From assembly GCA_029945375.1 (NCBI GenBank), contig CM057067.1, forward strand, positions 186,001-250,000: 64,000 bases of DNA, given 5' to 3'. A program made the translations under genes and the position numbers. The DNA comes from Agaricus subrufescens. Its lineage: Eukaryota > Basidiomycota > Agaricomycetes > Agaricales > Agaricaceae. Each line of letters starts with the position of its first letter. Position 1 is the stretch's first letter. This document shows positions 34,654 to 45,516 of this stretch, in pieces. The notes under the pieces were generated by a model. That model did no database searches, was not told where the DNA came from, and saw only the letters and a program-made list of their open reading frames with translations.

Positions 34654-35633
34654 GTTTTTATAATTGCCTTTGATGTGATTACCGCTGGTATTACATGACT
34701 TGGATGCGCGCATATACAATAACCTAATTTCGTCGAGCTGAATAAGTTCTCTGATGCGCCCAGACTCTTTCGCAGCCTCATGTTTCACTTGTTCGCAGTA
34801 TACTTAACCCTTTCCTATGCTCAGGTTGCCTAGCGGTGCTTTTTACGCGTGTGGATACAGGTATTTGGCACCGCTTTCTAATGCGGTTTCTGGTATACGG
34901 GTTTCGAGGAATGGAGGATCAGAAATGGGAATGGTTTCAGGCTATTGGGAACGATTCCTGAGGCTGTTCCTTTCCCCCGGTTCAACTTGTGTTTGCGAAC
35001 ACAACTCCGCTGTGATTTGGGCGATCCTCAGTAGTTGAAAAGTGGAGAAGACTAGATGGTGAGAAGTCTAGATGATCCTTCCATCTGATATAAACCCCAG
35101 GCATGTGAGTGGGGAGCTATTCTGTGTTTCGCGATGCCGTCATTCGTGCTTTAGGTTACCCCGATGTTAGCCTCAGGTTCTGTGATAATCGACCCTGAGT
35201 GTTTCAAAACCCGGATCACGGGCGTACGATTGTCAGAGGACATTTCGGCATATTCAGAGCTGTTAGTCAAGGCGCTCTCAGCACGATAACGTCAAGCGTT
35301 AACGTTGAGTTGAAAATCGCCGAGATGAGCCCAATATGCATGTACAAGGATAGTCGATGACTCAATTTTGTTCTGATCTTCCGAACTCTTCTTCAAACAA
35401 TTAGTTGCGCCGATAGGCACTAGTCTATGCAGTGTCTGTCGAGCACTCCTTCAAATTCAAATTCAGCAAGGCCACGTCACTCAGAGTGGATCGGCGGCTT
35501 TGGCAGTGCGGGGTTGACTGTTATCGCGCCGCTATATAACTTCGAGAGGACTGCTGTGGAACTGGCGAACAACTTGCTTTTTTATTCTCTCGTCTTCTTC
35601 TTTCTCTTGTTGACTCTCACTTGGATATTTATT
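34654..35633. other. Intergenic region
   Basis: About 1 kb with no supported gene. A TATATAA at 35,533-35,539 is the likely TATA box of the next gene. Confidence 0.45.
35533..35539 (+). promoter_or_regulatory. TATA box of DUF6593-like gene
   Basis: TATATAA about 100 bases before the chosen start codon. Its position argues against an in-frame ATG at 35,427, which lies upstream of it. Confidence 0.55.
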
Positions 35634-36431
35634 ATGAATTATACCAATCCGTATGCCCAGGCTGGATGGTCTAATCCTGGGAATCCATCGTCCAGAGGTC
35701 AGAGCCAGTGGTCGTCGCATCCCCCAACGTTCGGTGCCCTTCCGTACCCTGAACACTCAGCGCCACCCGCGAAACGCTTTATATTCAGCTCACAAGGGCC
35801 GCGGCTTATTCAGGGATGCGACGTGATAGATGGAAATTCGGGCGCGACTGTGTTTAAGATAAAGATGGCTCGTGACGGTTATGATTATACTTCCTTGCAG
35901 AGTCGTAATGGAACTCCAAGGGGATATATTTTGTGGAAACCAGAAGGACCTGAGATCGAGGTTTATGGAGTCGTTTCAAGGCGGAAAGCGAAGGATTGGC
36001 TGGGTTTGTCACCGGACCAAAGGTAATTGTTCTTAAATTTACTAGTTTTTCTTTTTTGAAAATATGTTTTGACATTGATTTCATTGTTCTAGTTCACGAT
36101 TCATGCAACTTCGGGACAAACATTACGTTTGGCAGTTTGCGAGGGATGCTATGTATGTGAGTAGTCTTTCTCGGTGCATCGACTTGCATTTTATACGTGA
36201 ATGGTCATGGACTAATGTTTCGCTTTGCTTTGCTGTCTTCTTTTGTGTTTTGCTTGGCTATCGCAGCTGTATGGCTATGAACTTAATAAGCATCAGCAGC
36301 TTGGAAAGATATACCCCGTCAACGACGGGACAACCGTCTTTGAGACGAATCAGTCGTTGATAGACAACGGCATGTTAGAGAGCGTTACACTGGTTATAAC
36401 GCTTCTTTTGTCGGAACGGTTTCGGGATTAG
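35634..36431 (+). CDS. DUF6593-like basidiomycete protein (205 aa)
   Basis: Exons 35634-36022, 36093-36156 and 36267-36431; 618 bases. After a Pro/Ser-rich N-terminus of about 45 residues, the pattern fits the DUF6593 family of basidiomycetes: ATVFKIKMARDG, GYILWKPEGPEIEVYGVVSR, RFMQLRDKHYVWQF, LGKIYPVNDGTTVFE, and the hydrophobic end ESVTLVITLLLSERFRD. The family is expanded in Agaricomycetes and its function is unknown. The call is from the spacing of aromatic and hydrophobic blocks, so it is moderate. The two introns are in the places where the frame would otherwise end. Confidence 0.72.
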
Positions 36432-38849
36432 ACTGGTTTACTTCGTGATCGATGTTTATCGCCTGTCTTGTTATCACGTAACTGTAGATTATGGCCACAG
36501 GACACTGTATCTAATGGCCTGTTTACTCCTTAACTTATTTCTACTTAAGTTACATTAGAATACCTAGCTAAGCGAGGGGTCTTGTACCATGATGCTATGG
36601 TAACTTGTCGAGCACTCCGAGAATAGACGCGAGCCCTGAAGTAACAACGTCAAAATCATTCTAGCATAACCGTATCAGGTTTGAACGAAAGTGGCTTTCG
36701 AAGAGTGTTCAGTGATCAAAACATGATGTAATATTTATAGTTCATATGTCATATGCTCAACAGAAACAACGAGCCACGGTTGGCGATGTCGCTGATAGAG
36801 AATTACACCTGGTAGCCTGGATTGATAGAATCACTGGTAGCTATCTTATTAGTTGTTTACACTTTCCGTCTCATTACCACCGTTATGGGACTCCGGAATG
36901 TATCTCCTGTGTTTACCAATCGACATTGTGATGTTGTGCAACACATCATTTGTCTTCGTGGAAGCTCTTGAGTCTTTACTACTCTTTTTGAGCTTGATCA
37001 GGGGCTCAGCTGTCCATAACTGTCCACCCATAACCTTTCTCGCAGAGTCATCGCGACCCTGCATAAAGGGCCTTGGTGAAACTGATTGCTTGTCTTTAAA
37101 TAGTTTTAAATAGCCGGGCCACCCTTCCCCTCCCCCTTGGCTGAGATCCGCGAGTATATGGTAAGAGGAGCATAGGATCTATCGCCGCTGGAGCCCGTGA
37201 GATGGTTGAGCTTGGTGTTTCGGTACCTGGAATTTAAACCGAGGTGGCGGCAGTCAACGTTCCACATCCACAGCTGCCTAGTGGCTAAAGTCATAAGAAG
37301 AGATAGGGGAAAACAACCTTGCTCTCGTCGACGGTAGTCCTTGCTGTATACAATATTTGATGATAACTTTCCTTGCCCCTTCCTTTCTCGGCTTTTCCTA
37401 CGAGGGTATCGTCGGCGACCCGGGACCATATCTTTCGGAGGATGTTGTCGGTACTGTCGTTTAAGGAATTTTGTTTGACTCACCTAAGCGAATATCAAAC
37501 TGAGAGCCTCTACGTCTATGCATGGCTAGAACATTTACCTCTAACATGTTTCTACATGATACATTCCTAACACACGGAAAACTTTACGCGGGCACTTTGG
37601 CACGCAGTGTCCTGGATTTCCAGGCGTTGTGATTGATCAAATTCGTAAAACAAACGGCCAAGTCGCACACGAGCCAGAATAGGCATTCCCGTGAAGAAAG
37701 GGGTTGGTATTTTGGATAAATGACCATCTCGATGGTAAAGTACTTGATGAGATCTAAGCAGATTTATGGAGTAGATAGCACTCACATCTCACCATTTACC
37801 AGAGAAGATCGATGATGAAATGACCTAAGGGTAGAGATGTAGAGATGCCGCAAACATACTTTTGCTAATCCCACGTTGCAGACTGACGTGAGCTGAAAAG
37901 CTTATTCTTGAGAAGCAAAGTCCCAGGAAGGTCGTAAGCGTCGCTAAATTAAGCCAGGGGCTGAGGGGCATGACAGAGAAGAGAAGCCTGTAGCGATTGA
38001 AAGCGTACAATTGGGCAGTCCGACATCACCGGCGACACGGATGCCCAAGTATAACACCGAAATAAATGAGGGCAAGGGTCCTCGACCACTCAACCTGACT
38101 CTCGAACAATGTCTTTGAGGGCGGCAAGAGGCGGATTCAATAGGTTATCAGTCGTGGCTCTGCTGTGAAAACTCTGTATTGAAGGCGGATGAGTACAGGT
38201 GGTAAATTAATTTTCACACGGAAATCTCAGTAGGATATCTCGAGGAATCGGGCCAACATTCTTTCCTGGTTCTACATTTCACCCGACTCGACTTCCTGGA
38301 GTCTTGTCTCTGAGTCAAGTTGAAGGCAACGGTATGACAACGTTCTGATGTATGCGTAATGCGCAGTGTTGTACGACAAGTCGTCAGGGATAGGGTTACC
38401 GGCTGCCTTGCCGGCTGCCCAGACCAAGGGAAGAGTTCGGATCAAATCTAAAAGAGGATTTTAATCCTTTTTTCTCATAATGATGGTGACTATGTTGCCC
38501 TATCGGCCGCACTGGCTACGGCTCGGCTACGCCGCCTGACGCACTTGGCTCTGAAGGCACGCATGGAATACTCTTGTGACTTTGATTGGGCGAAAATACG
38601 GCGTTGTTCGCCGTGCCAATTTAATCGTAAAAACAACAGGATATTTTGTTATGCTGTGTTTTTTTTTCATTTGGTTTCTCCCCCTGTTTTTTGCCACATT
38701 GCGAATTAGCCCAGTCTTTAACTCGATCCGCTCATTTTGTGCTTGCTCTCTGACCTCTCCCGTTACGTGGTCTCCTTCCTAGGCTCTGTTCATATCTACT
38801 GGTCCATATCTTCTATCATCGCAAGTACTATCACAACTATCAGCCAGTC
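36432..38849. other. Long intergenic region
   Basis: About 2.4 kb. Open frames up to 125 codons occur (37,106-37,483 minus is the longest) but they are rich in Arg/Lys/Ser, have no motif and no intron logic. No RNA gene is recognised. The part after about 38,640 is T- and C-rich and probably is the promoter of the next gene. Confidence 0.4.
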
Positions 38850-40826
38850 ATGGCCCATACTACACTCGTTTTCCGAATCGCATCACTACGCACCCTTTCT
38901 CTCGCTTTGCTTGCTTCCACAAGCCTGGTGCGAGCTTTCACAACCTACGCCAATGATTTCCCCGATCCGGACTACGTCGTCAGCGGGGATTTTGGGAAGA
39001 ATACCCAAGCAGCACAGAATACGATCGTTAATTGGGCTAAAGATAGTGCAGTTGGTGGCCCTTGGAGTGCGTTTACTGTCATTCGTTGAATTTCGCAGTG
39101 TACTGAAGGCTTGGGTCGCATAGCGGTGACGAGCAAGCCGTTTGCGCCACCGTCGGGCGATATCCATGACTATATGAGCTGGAGCCCTTAGTAAGTGATG
39201 AAATGCTTATGGGCGGTGTTGCCTAAAACTAAATATATGCGACCCTGTACAGTTGGTGGCCTGATTGTTCTGGTGTGGGCAACAAGACTGAACTCACACC
39301 CCAGCAGAGTACGTTCTTCTCTGTTCTTTCGAAATTGTAGTAACGGAAATCGCCCAGTCTGGACAACGTGTCCGTACAAGGCACGCGATGGTTTGTTCAA
39401 TCCTGATGTCCGTGAAATCAACGACATCGGGCATTTTGAGTCTCTGGCAGACGCTGTTTGGTATAATACTCTTGCTTGGAGTATCACGAAGGATAACTCT
39501 TACGCGGATACCGCAGGTGAGTCTGACTCATTCTAAGTTGTATGCGGGGCGCGCGTAGGGTACTATTTTCAACTTGACCAGGCCGGAAGGGGCCAGTTGG
39601 CTTATCATTGAGTCCCTTGTTCCACGTTCTCTTGGAATTGCGGTTCGAGATTGAGAAAGAGGATGCTGACTTATTCTCGCCTACAGCAAAGTTCATCAAG
39701 ACTTGGTTTCTCGACGATGCCACTCGCATGAATCCTAATCTCGACTATGGTCAGGTACAGCGTGGCCCCGGAAGTTCGAGTGGCACGCACACAGGTGTTT
39801 TGTATGTATCAGTTTCTTCGCTTTCTGAGAGAAGCTGAATCATGGACTCAGGGACCTCAAATGCATGACCAAGATTGTTAGCGGTATAATTATCTTGCGG
39901 AGGACCAACAGCTCCGCATGGCCCAGTGATGTAGATGCTGGAATGAACAATTGGGCCACGCGGTATGTCACCTGGCTCGAGACTGCTAAAATTGCGCTGG
40001 AAGAGAAGTCAGCTACTAAGTCGGTCGAAAAGATTACTGAGTCTAGGCATAACTCTGACCGTTGCTTTCCAGCAATCACGGCACATTTTACTATAACCAG
40101 CTTGCTGCTCTCAAGATCCTGCTCGGCGATTTCACAGGCGCAAGAAATGCGACAGACATGTTTTTCGATGGTATCTACATGGACCAGATCGTCCAAGGAG
40201 GAGAGCAGGTGAATACTCACGTTCATTTGATCTTGGAATATGGCTCAGTGATGTCCTTCTAGCCATTAGAAGCTGCACGAACTAGACCCTATCATTACCG
40301 TTGCTACAATCTGGCTGCTATGATTGTAGGCCTATCATTCCCTCCACCGTCGCTTTCGTTTTCCTAATCAACTGTGGAATAGACTAATGCACGCCTCGCT
40401 CAATATGCTGATCCCAGCGCTCTTTCGATGTGGAATAAGACGACAAAAGAGGGTTCTACTATCAAGGATGCACTCGATTTTGCGATGACGGTTTCCCCTA
40501 GCACCAGTAAAGAAGATGACCATGCAACTGAGCTGTATCTCAATGTGGCCGCCGTTGCTTCTGTTTACGGGGACCCTGATGGCAAATATGCTGCTTTTTT
40601 GAACCAGAAGGAACCGCAGTTCGTACAGGAGGCGTTTTATATGTGGGACCAGCCCTTTGCTATACAGGAAGGATTGTCTGCGGCTGCTCCCAGCACTTCC
40701 AATAATACTAAACCCAACAATAATGCTAGCAACAACAAGACCAACGGTGTGGTGTCTGGGAGGAGTGTGAACGATATTGGACTATCCGCAGTTATTCTGA
40801 GTTACCTTGTTTATTTGTTGATCTAA
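38850..40826 (+). CDS. Secreted alginate-lyase-like protein, probably GPI-anchored (9 exons, 474 aa)
   Basis: Polysaccharide-lyase-type protein with the alginate lyase (PF05426-like) alpha-toroid domain, common in basidiomycetes. Exons: 38850-39066, 39124-39190, 39253-39308, 39358-39516, 39687-39801, 39852-40019, 40073-40208, 40263-40325, 40383-40826; 1,425 bases. An N-terminal hydrophobic signal ends near LVRAFTTY. Landmarks: DIHDYMSWSPYWWPDC, TTCPYKARDGLFNPD, GTHTGVLDLKCMTKIV, NNHGTFYYNQLAALK and PLEAARTRPYHYRCYNLAAM, which contains the conserved His/Tyr/Arg residues. An Asn/Ser/Thr-rich linker and a hydrophobic C-terminus (IGLSAVILSYLVYLLI) suggest a GPI anchor. The true substrate may be a glucuronan or host uronide rather than alginate. 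Several acceptors had to be chosen by frame, all consistent. Confidence 0.88.
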
Positions 40827-40892
40827 ATAGTGAGCCACCTATACATTTATTAGTATATGTAATCCTGTATTGCCACTACCACGTCCGTCGCT

Positions 40893-42930
40893 ATGTCTGC
40901 GGAAGACTCCGACCACATACTCTCTCAATCGATTGACAAAGGCAAACATCGAGCAGAGGAGGCCACTGAACGTACTCCTTTGCTCCAGAACGGCGCCTCT
41001 ACTTCGCATAATTTGTTAGACCCAGAAACTCCACCCTCAAACCGACGACGCCTGTACTCCATCCTGACTACCGTGTTCCTCGTTTCTCTATCCTTCTCTA
41101 TCCTCATAGCAGTGGTCGCTGCTGTTCTCGCGTGGTCGTATGCTGCCAAAGCTTCAAACATATCACCTGAAAAGATCATCAATGATGACGTCGTTCTTCG
41201 TGGACCTTTTGACATAGACATCCTCAATACGACGGAAGATGGTGGGATTTGGTTGAGCGTCTCAGGGAGACTGGGAGTCGATGCTGGAGATGCTCTTGGC
41301 GTAAATCATGTTGTGTACGAAGAAGAGGGGATTTTGAAGCAGGTGTGGAAGGCGATTGGGAGGTGGGGGATCAAGACGTTGGATAGTGTGACTGTGGAAG
41401 CGGCTACCATCCTTATTTCCCCAGAGTATGAGAAGCGTTTGGTGTTATTGGAGGTCGGAATGCCTTCCGTGGAAGTTCCGTTGACGGTAGATCCGCCGAA
41501 GTGGTCGGATGAGTGGTTGACTCCCATTGTGACAGAAGTCTTTGTGAAACCCACGAAGGATACGCAATTGCTGTCAAAATTTGTGGTAGAAAGCTGGAAA
41601 AAGGGGACTGTCAGTGTGGGTGTAAGCTCTGAGCAGATTTCGATCCGGGGAGGTGGTAGGATGGCTAGCTGGAGGAGCAAGTTTCAAGGAAAGATGAAGA
41701 ATGTACAAACACTCCTACGATTCAACAGTATGTATCTCTGACTGCTTCTATATGTGCTACGAATAAATTCATACAACGAATCTAGTCCCTGGACTACCCG
41801 GTTTGCCACAGCCCGGAAAGCATACGCCGTTTCCTCCCATATCAAAGCTTCTGACGCTGAAATCCTTTCGTATCTCGTCAACTCATCAAAATTTGACCCT
41901 CGAAGGCGAGGCGTCTGTCGTCAATCCGATGCCAGAGGGCCTACGTTTCACCCTGCCATCATTACCCTTCACCGTCTCCCTGCCTAATGGCACCACCTCT
42001 AGTATCAAAGTCGCTGACATTGCCACTCTTCCTTTGGAATCCACGCATCCAAACATCTCAATTTCTCTTAGTGGAACAGTCGCTTCTCTTAGCAAACCGT
42101 CTTTTCCACTTCTCTCTACCTTCCTTAGCCGTTACCTCAATGGCGAGCCGAACCGCATTATCATCTCGACGCCCTTACTCTCACCTCCCAACCCTTCAGG
42201 CGGCCAAGGGTTACAATTATCAGCAGAATTTCCTGCACCACCAGAGCGTCCCCAACTCCTAAGGAATGTCACTATCAAAGATATGCACATCCGGGCTTCG
42301 GGTACGACTATACTAACAAGTGGAACTATCTTTGCTAGAGTCGTTCTGCCGAAAGGGATTGACGTTGGTGTGGATGTTTACAGATTATTTCCGGATGTTC
42401 TGGTGTTTGACGGAGAGGCACCATCGATTTTTGAACAAGATAACAATTCATGGGGAGGGCCTAGAAAGAAGAGTAATCAATCGACAAATCCCCCTGATAT
42501 CCCGGAATTACCTGATCCTCTACCTCCGCATGCATTTGGACATATTAGACCGGACGATTGGCTGGAATCGACGAGCGTCAGACTGGAGAGTATTCATAAT
42601 GATGACGAAGACGTTACGGGGAGGAAAACTGGAGCAGTTTATGCGGTATCAGCCAAAGTCCAGGATGTACCTCTTCAAGTCCTACCTGGGCGACAAAAAG
42701 AGTTTAGCTCTTTTGTCGGAAAGGTCATATTCGGCTCATCTGGCGCGGTGGCTGGTATACAAGGATATGTGGCTGTTACGTTGACGGTGGATGGATTACC
42801 GATTGACGTCAGTGATCCTATTCCTGGGGGGTCTCCGGGGGATCATCGAGGAAGTGGAGCACTGGAATTAAGTGGATTACCTTTCCACGGTAGCGTAAGG
42901 ATTGGGAAGAAAGGGTTTTGGAGTGTTTGA
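40893..42930 (+). CDS. Single-pass membrane protein, Tag1-like (659 aa)
   Basis: Exons 40893-41727 and 41786-42930 give 659 residues. The N-terminal 50 residues are polar with ERTPLLQNG, a dileucine-like motif, as in vacuolar membrane proteins. One transmembrane helix follows (about residues 55-78: LTTVFLVSLSFSILIAVVAA). The large luminal part shows repeated LEA-like beta-sandwich sequence (SISLSGTVASL, LEGEASVVNP, KVIFGSSGAVAGIQGYV) and ends LPFHGSVRIGKKGFWSV. This architecture resembles yeast Tag1, a vacuolar protein that ends autophagy during starvation. The assignment is tentative. It starts 66 bases after the lyase stop. Confidence 0.75.
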
Positions 42931-44151
42931 TCTGTAGTATCACTTTTTGTATAATATTTGCCATTACTTCTGTACGTGTTCCTTTTCCCTATAATTTTTA
43001 TGTGGTTATATGTAAGTTAGATATAGAATAGTTGTATCTGTTTCTCCAATATGGATAAGATATAGATATAACTGACCGAGCGACGTTAAGATTGACATAT
43101 ATATCATGGGTACTCGCTCCCCTCACGATCAGTCAACCAATCTTTTTTTTTAAAGATTGCGTCGTTCTTGGGGCATATAATAACATCCCTTGGCGAGTGT
43201 CAACCTATAAATGGCAATGTGAGCGTCAGCCAGAACGGAACAACGCATGCTGCTTTACCTGATACTCCATTTACAATCCAACGGGCTTGGCCTCACTGAC
43301 CTTGACTAACTTCTCGAGCTTTAAGATTTACGTACTGTATGGACCATTCTTGACGTCTTATGCACTGCGCTGACAAGTCAATGAAACACGTATCACATTG
43401 ATAACTTATTGAAGCCAAATAATTTACTTGGCAAAAATATTTAAAGTTATATATTGATAAGATATTTTTATCTAGTCATCAATATTGGATCAATATTGGT
43501 CAGCACATATAAATAATTTATATTTGACTTATCAGTAAGTATATCAAATAACTATTAAAGACATATTTGATCGGAGTTCAAATATTAAAATGATATATTT
43601 AGCCGAAAATAGATGACGTATTAAAATGGGTTACTGTATATGTTTATAATAATACGGGGGTTACATCATGACTTTATTCTATAAATATTAAAGAGATTCT
43701 ACATGTAGAATCGTATTGTCAACTGACAATTTGATTGGTGATTCACCTTGAGCTTAATTTCTGAATTGGTTAAGGAAGATTGATTCAGCGAGGCGTGACA
43801 TTGTTGAATCAATGTTAAAGCGAATGTGCTGGTAGGATTGAATTGTCGACATATGATTTCACTGGTGTCGACTAAGGAATCAATTTGGGATTCGGCAGAA
43901 AAATGGATGTTCGAGTGGAGATTGAAAGAATTGACTTCAATTGGGCAATTAGCTAATGGGCAAATTGATTGATGATTCGACTAGTAGCACTGTAGAATAG
44001 TACAAACTCCTCGAGCAATCTTACTGGACATAGAGCTGTATCAATGCGCTAGATATGCCTCGTATAAACAGGGGCATCTAACAAGATCTAGGCATAGCTT
44101 GGGTCCTGTACACAAACAAGATTAGAGCCGCTGATAATATAATAATAAGAC
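42931..44151. other. AT-rich gene-free island
   Basis: The segment 43,370-43,720 is strikingly AT-rich with many short TATT/AATA palindromes. The next 250 bases carry scattered copies of ATTGATTC-like words on both strands. No open frame of note. It marks the border between the conserved gene block and the transposon/orphan block. Confidence 0.5.
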
Positions 44152-45303
44152 TCACCGATTTAAAATGTTACTATTGGGCGTAACATGTAAAATTTGGTTG
44201 TAATACATTTGCAACCTTTTACACCTCTGCAAGTTGCGCAATCCATCCCTAGTAGATCTACGAATAATCTCCTGTAGCAGGTCCGACACTCGCCCCAAAT
44301 AGAGTTGGCCTTGTGGAAGATTCGGTGGTTCTTGTATAGACATTCTGAGTATTACCTGTTGATTTAACTGGTGTAAACTTTGTACCACTTGAAACCAACG
44401 AAGGGAGTCAACCTCAAACGTTGCTTCTAACCTCCTTAAGTCACGGATAGCCATTACAAATTTATTGTAAAAGACCCCAGTACCCATGCCAATGCGTTCT
44501 ATTGTCCACGTATGACGACGCGCAAGAGGAGGATAAAGGACCGACATACTGTAAGTTTGATTAGTCAATGATGAAGAATCGGTCCGATTTTACTCACTAT
44601 GTGTCAATGGTTTCTGTCTGCTCCTTCAGCGCCAGTGAACCTTCAATGCAACAGTTGATATGGTCCATAAACGTTTCTATGATTCCAGTCATTCTATTTT
44701 CCGATGTAAAATCTTCATGGCCATTGACATGGAATGAAAGCTCCGTGACACAAACTTTCAGTTCTCCAAATACCGATAACAACTTTGTGGTATTGTCATG
44801 GTGCGACAAAGTGTCAATAGATTGATTGTGATCATTGTCACCAAGATCACTATTGTCTTCATCGCCAATTAGAGAAACAACGCTAGCGCACAGGAATACC
44901 CCTAATGCGAGAAAAGCATTCCTATCATGTGTAGGTACAATGAGAGAACCATGAGCAGCAGCTGACTGAAATAGTTAGTAAAACTCTGGAGATATTTAGG
45001 AAGACTAACGGCCGGTTGTTGGAATGTGGGTTCTAACTCCACTACACCCAGTGATACCTCACTTTTTTCTTCGGAAATCAACCCTCGTGAAGAGTTATTC
45101 TTGCCAGAAGTATGATAGTCGCATAGTACACCAAAGCCATTGGCGGAATTTGATGGAAAGGAGAAGCCCCCACCCGAAAGGAAGTGGAATCCTTTGATAT
45201 CACCTGAGAGGTATTTCAAAATCATAATCAAGAAAATGTGTCAAATCATACTGAAGGATCCAGGTATCATGAGAGGTAAATGTTGCCCAAGTCGAAATAC
45301 CAT
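44152..45303 (-). CDS. Orphan protein next to the transposase (4 exons, 336 aa)
   Basis: Exons 45303-45252, 45203-45010, 44965-44598 and 44548-44152; 1,011 bases with consistent phase. I do not recognise the family. The N-terminal part has HFLSGGGFSFPSNSANGFG, the middle begins AAAHGSLIVPTHDRNAFLAL followed by a hydrophobic stretch, and the C-terminal 130 residues are helical and polar. A donor-like CGGTGAGT overlaps the stop, so a final exon of nine codons (ending near 44,070) is an alternative end. The TATA box lies about 45 bases before the start. Its closeness to the transposase raises the possibility that it is cargo or part of the element. Confidence 0.6.
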
Positions 45304-45345
45304 TAAATCTTTGATTGGCGATGGACAGCTAGTGGGGAATATATA

Positions 45346-45353
45346 TATTTATA
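45346..45353 (-). promoter_or_regulatory. TATA box of the orphan gene
   Basis: TATAAATA on the minus strand, 43 to 50 bases before the start codon at 45,303, inside a short run of alternating T and A. Confidence 0.6.
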
Positions 45354-45516
45354 CACCCATCTTGGGTGAAAAAGGAATAAGGTTGCCACTGTGGCTGTGT
45401 TTAAAATCGAGCACAAGGTTTCCTCAGGGACAATCTTGCAACCAATGAGCTGATACATATATATAATTGAATATAAAGAAATCTCAAGGTGCCTTTGTCA
45501 CTCGTTAACTCCGGGT

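Noticed and set aside
37106..37483. 125-codon minus-strand frame as a gene
   Set aside because: Basic, random composition, no start context, splice logic or recognised motif.
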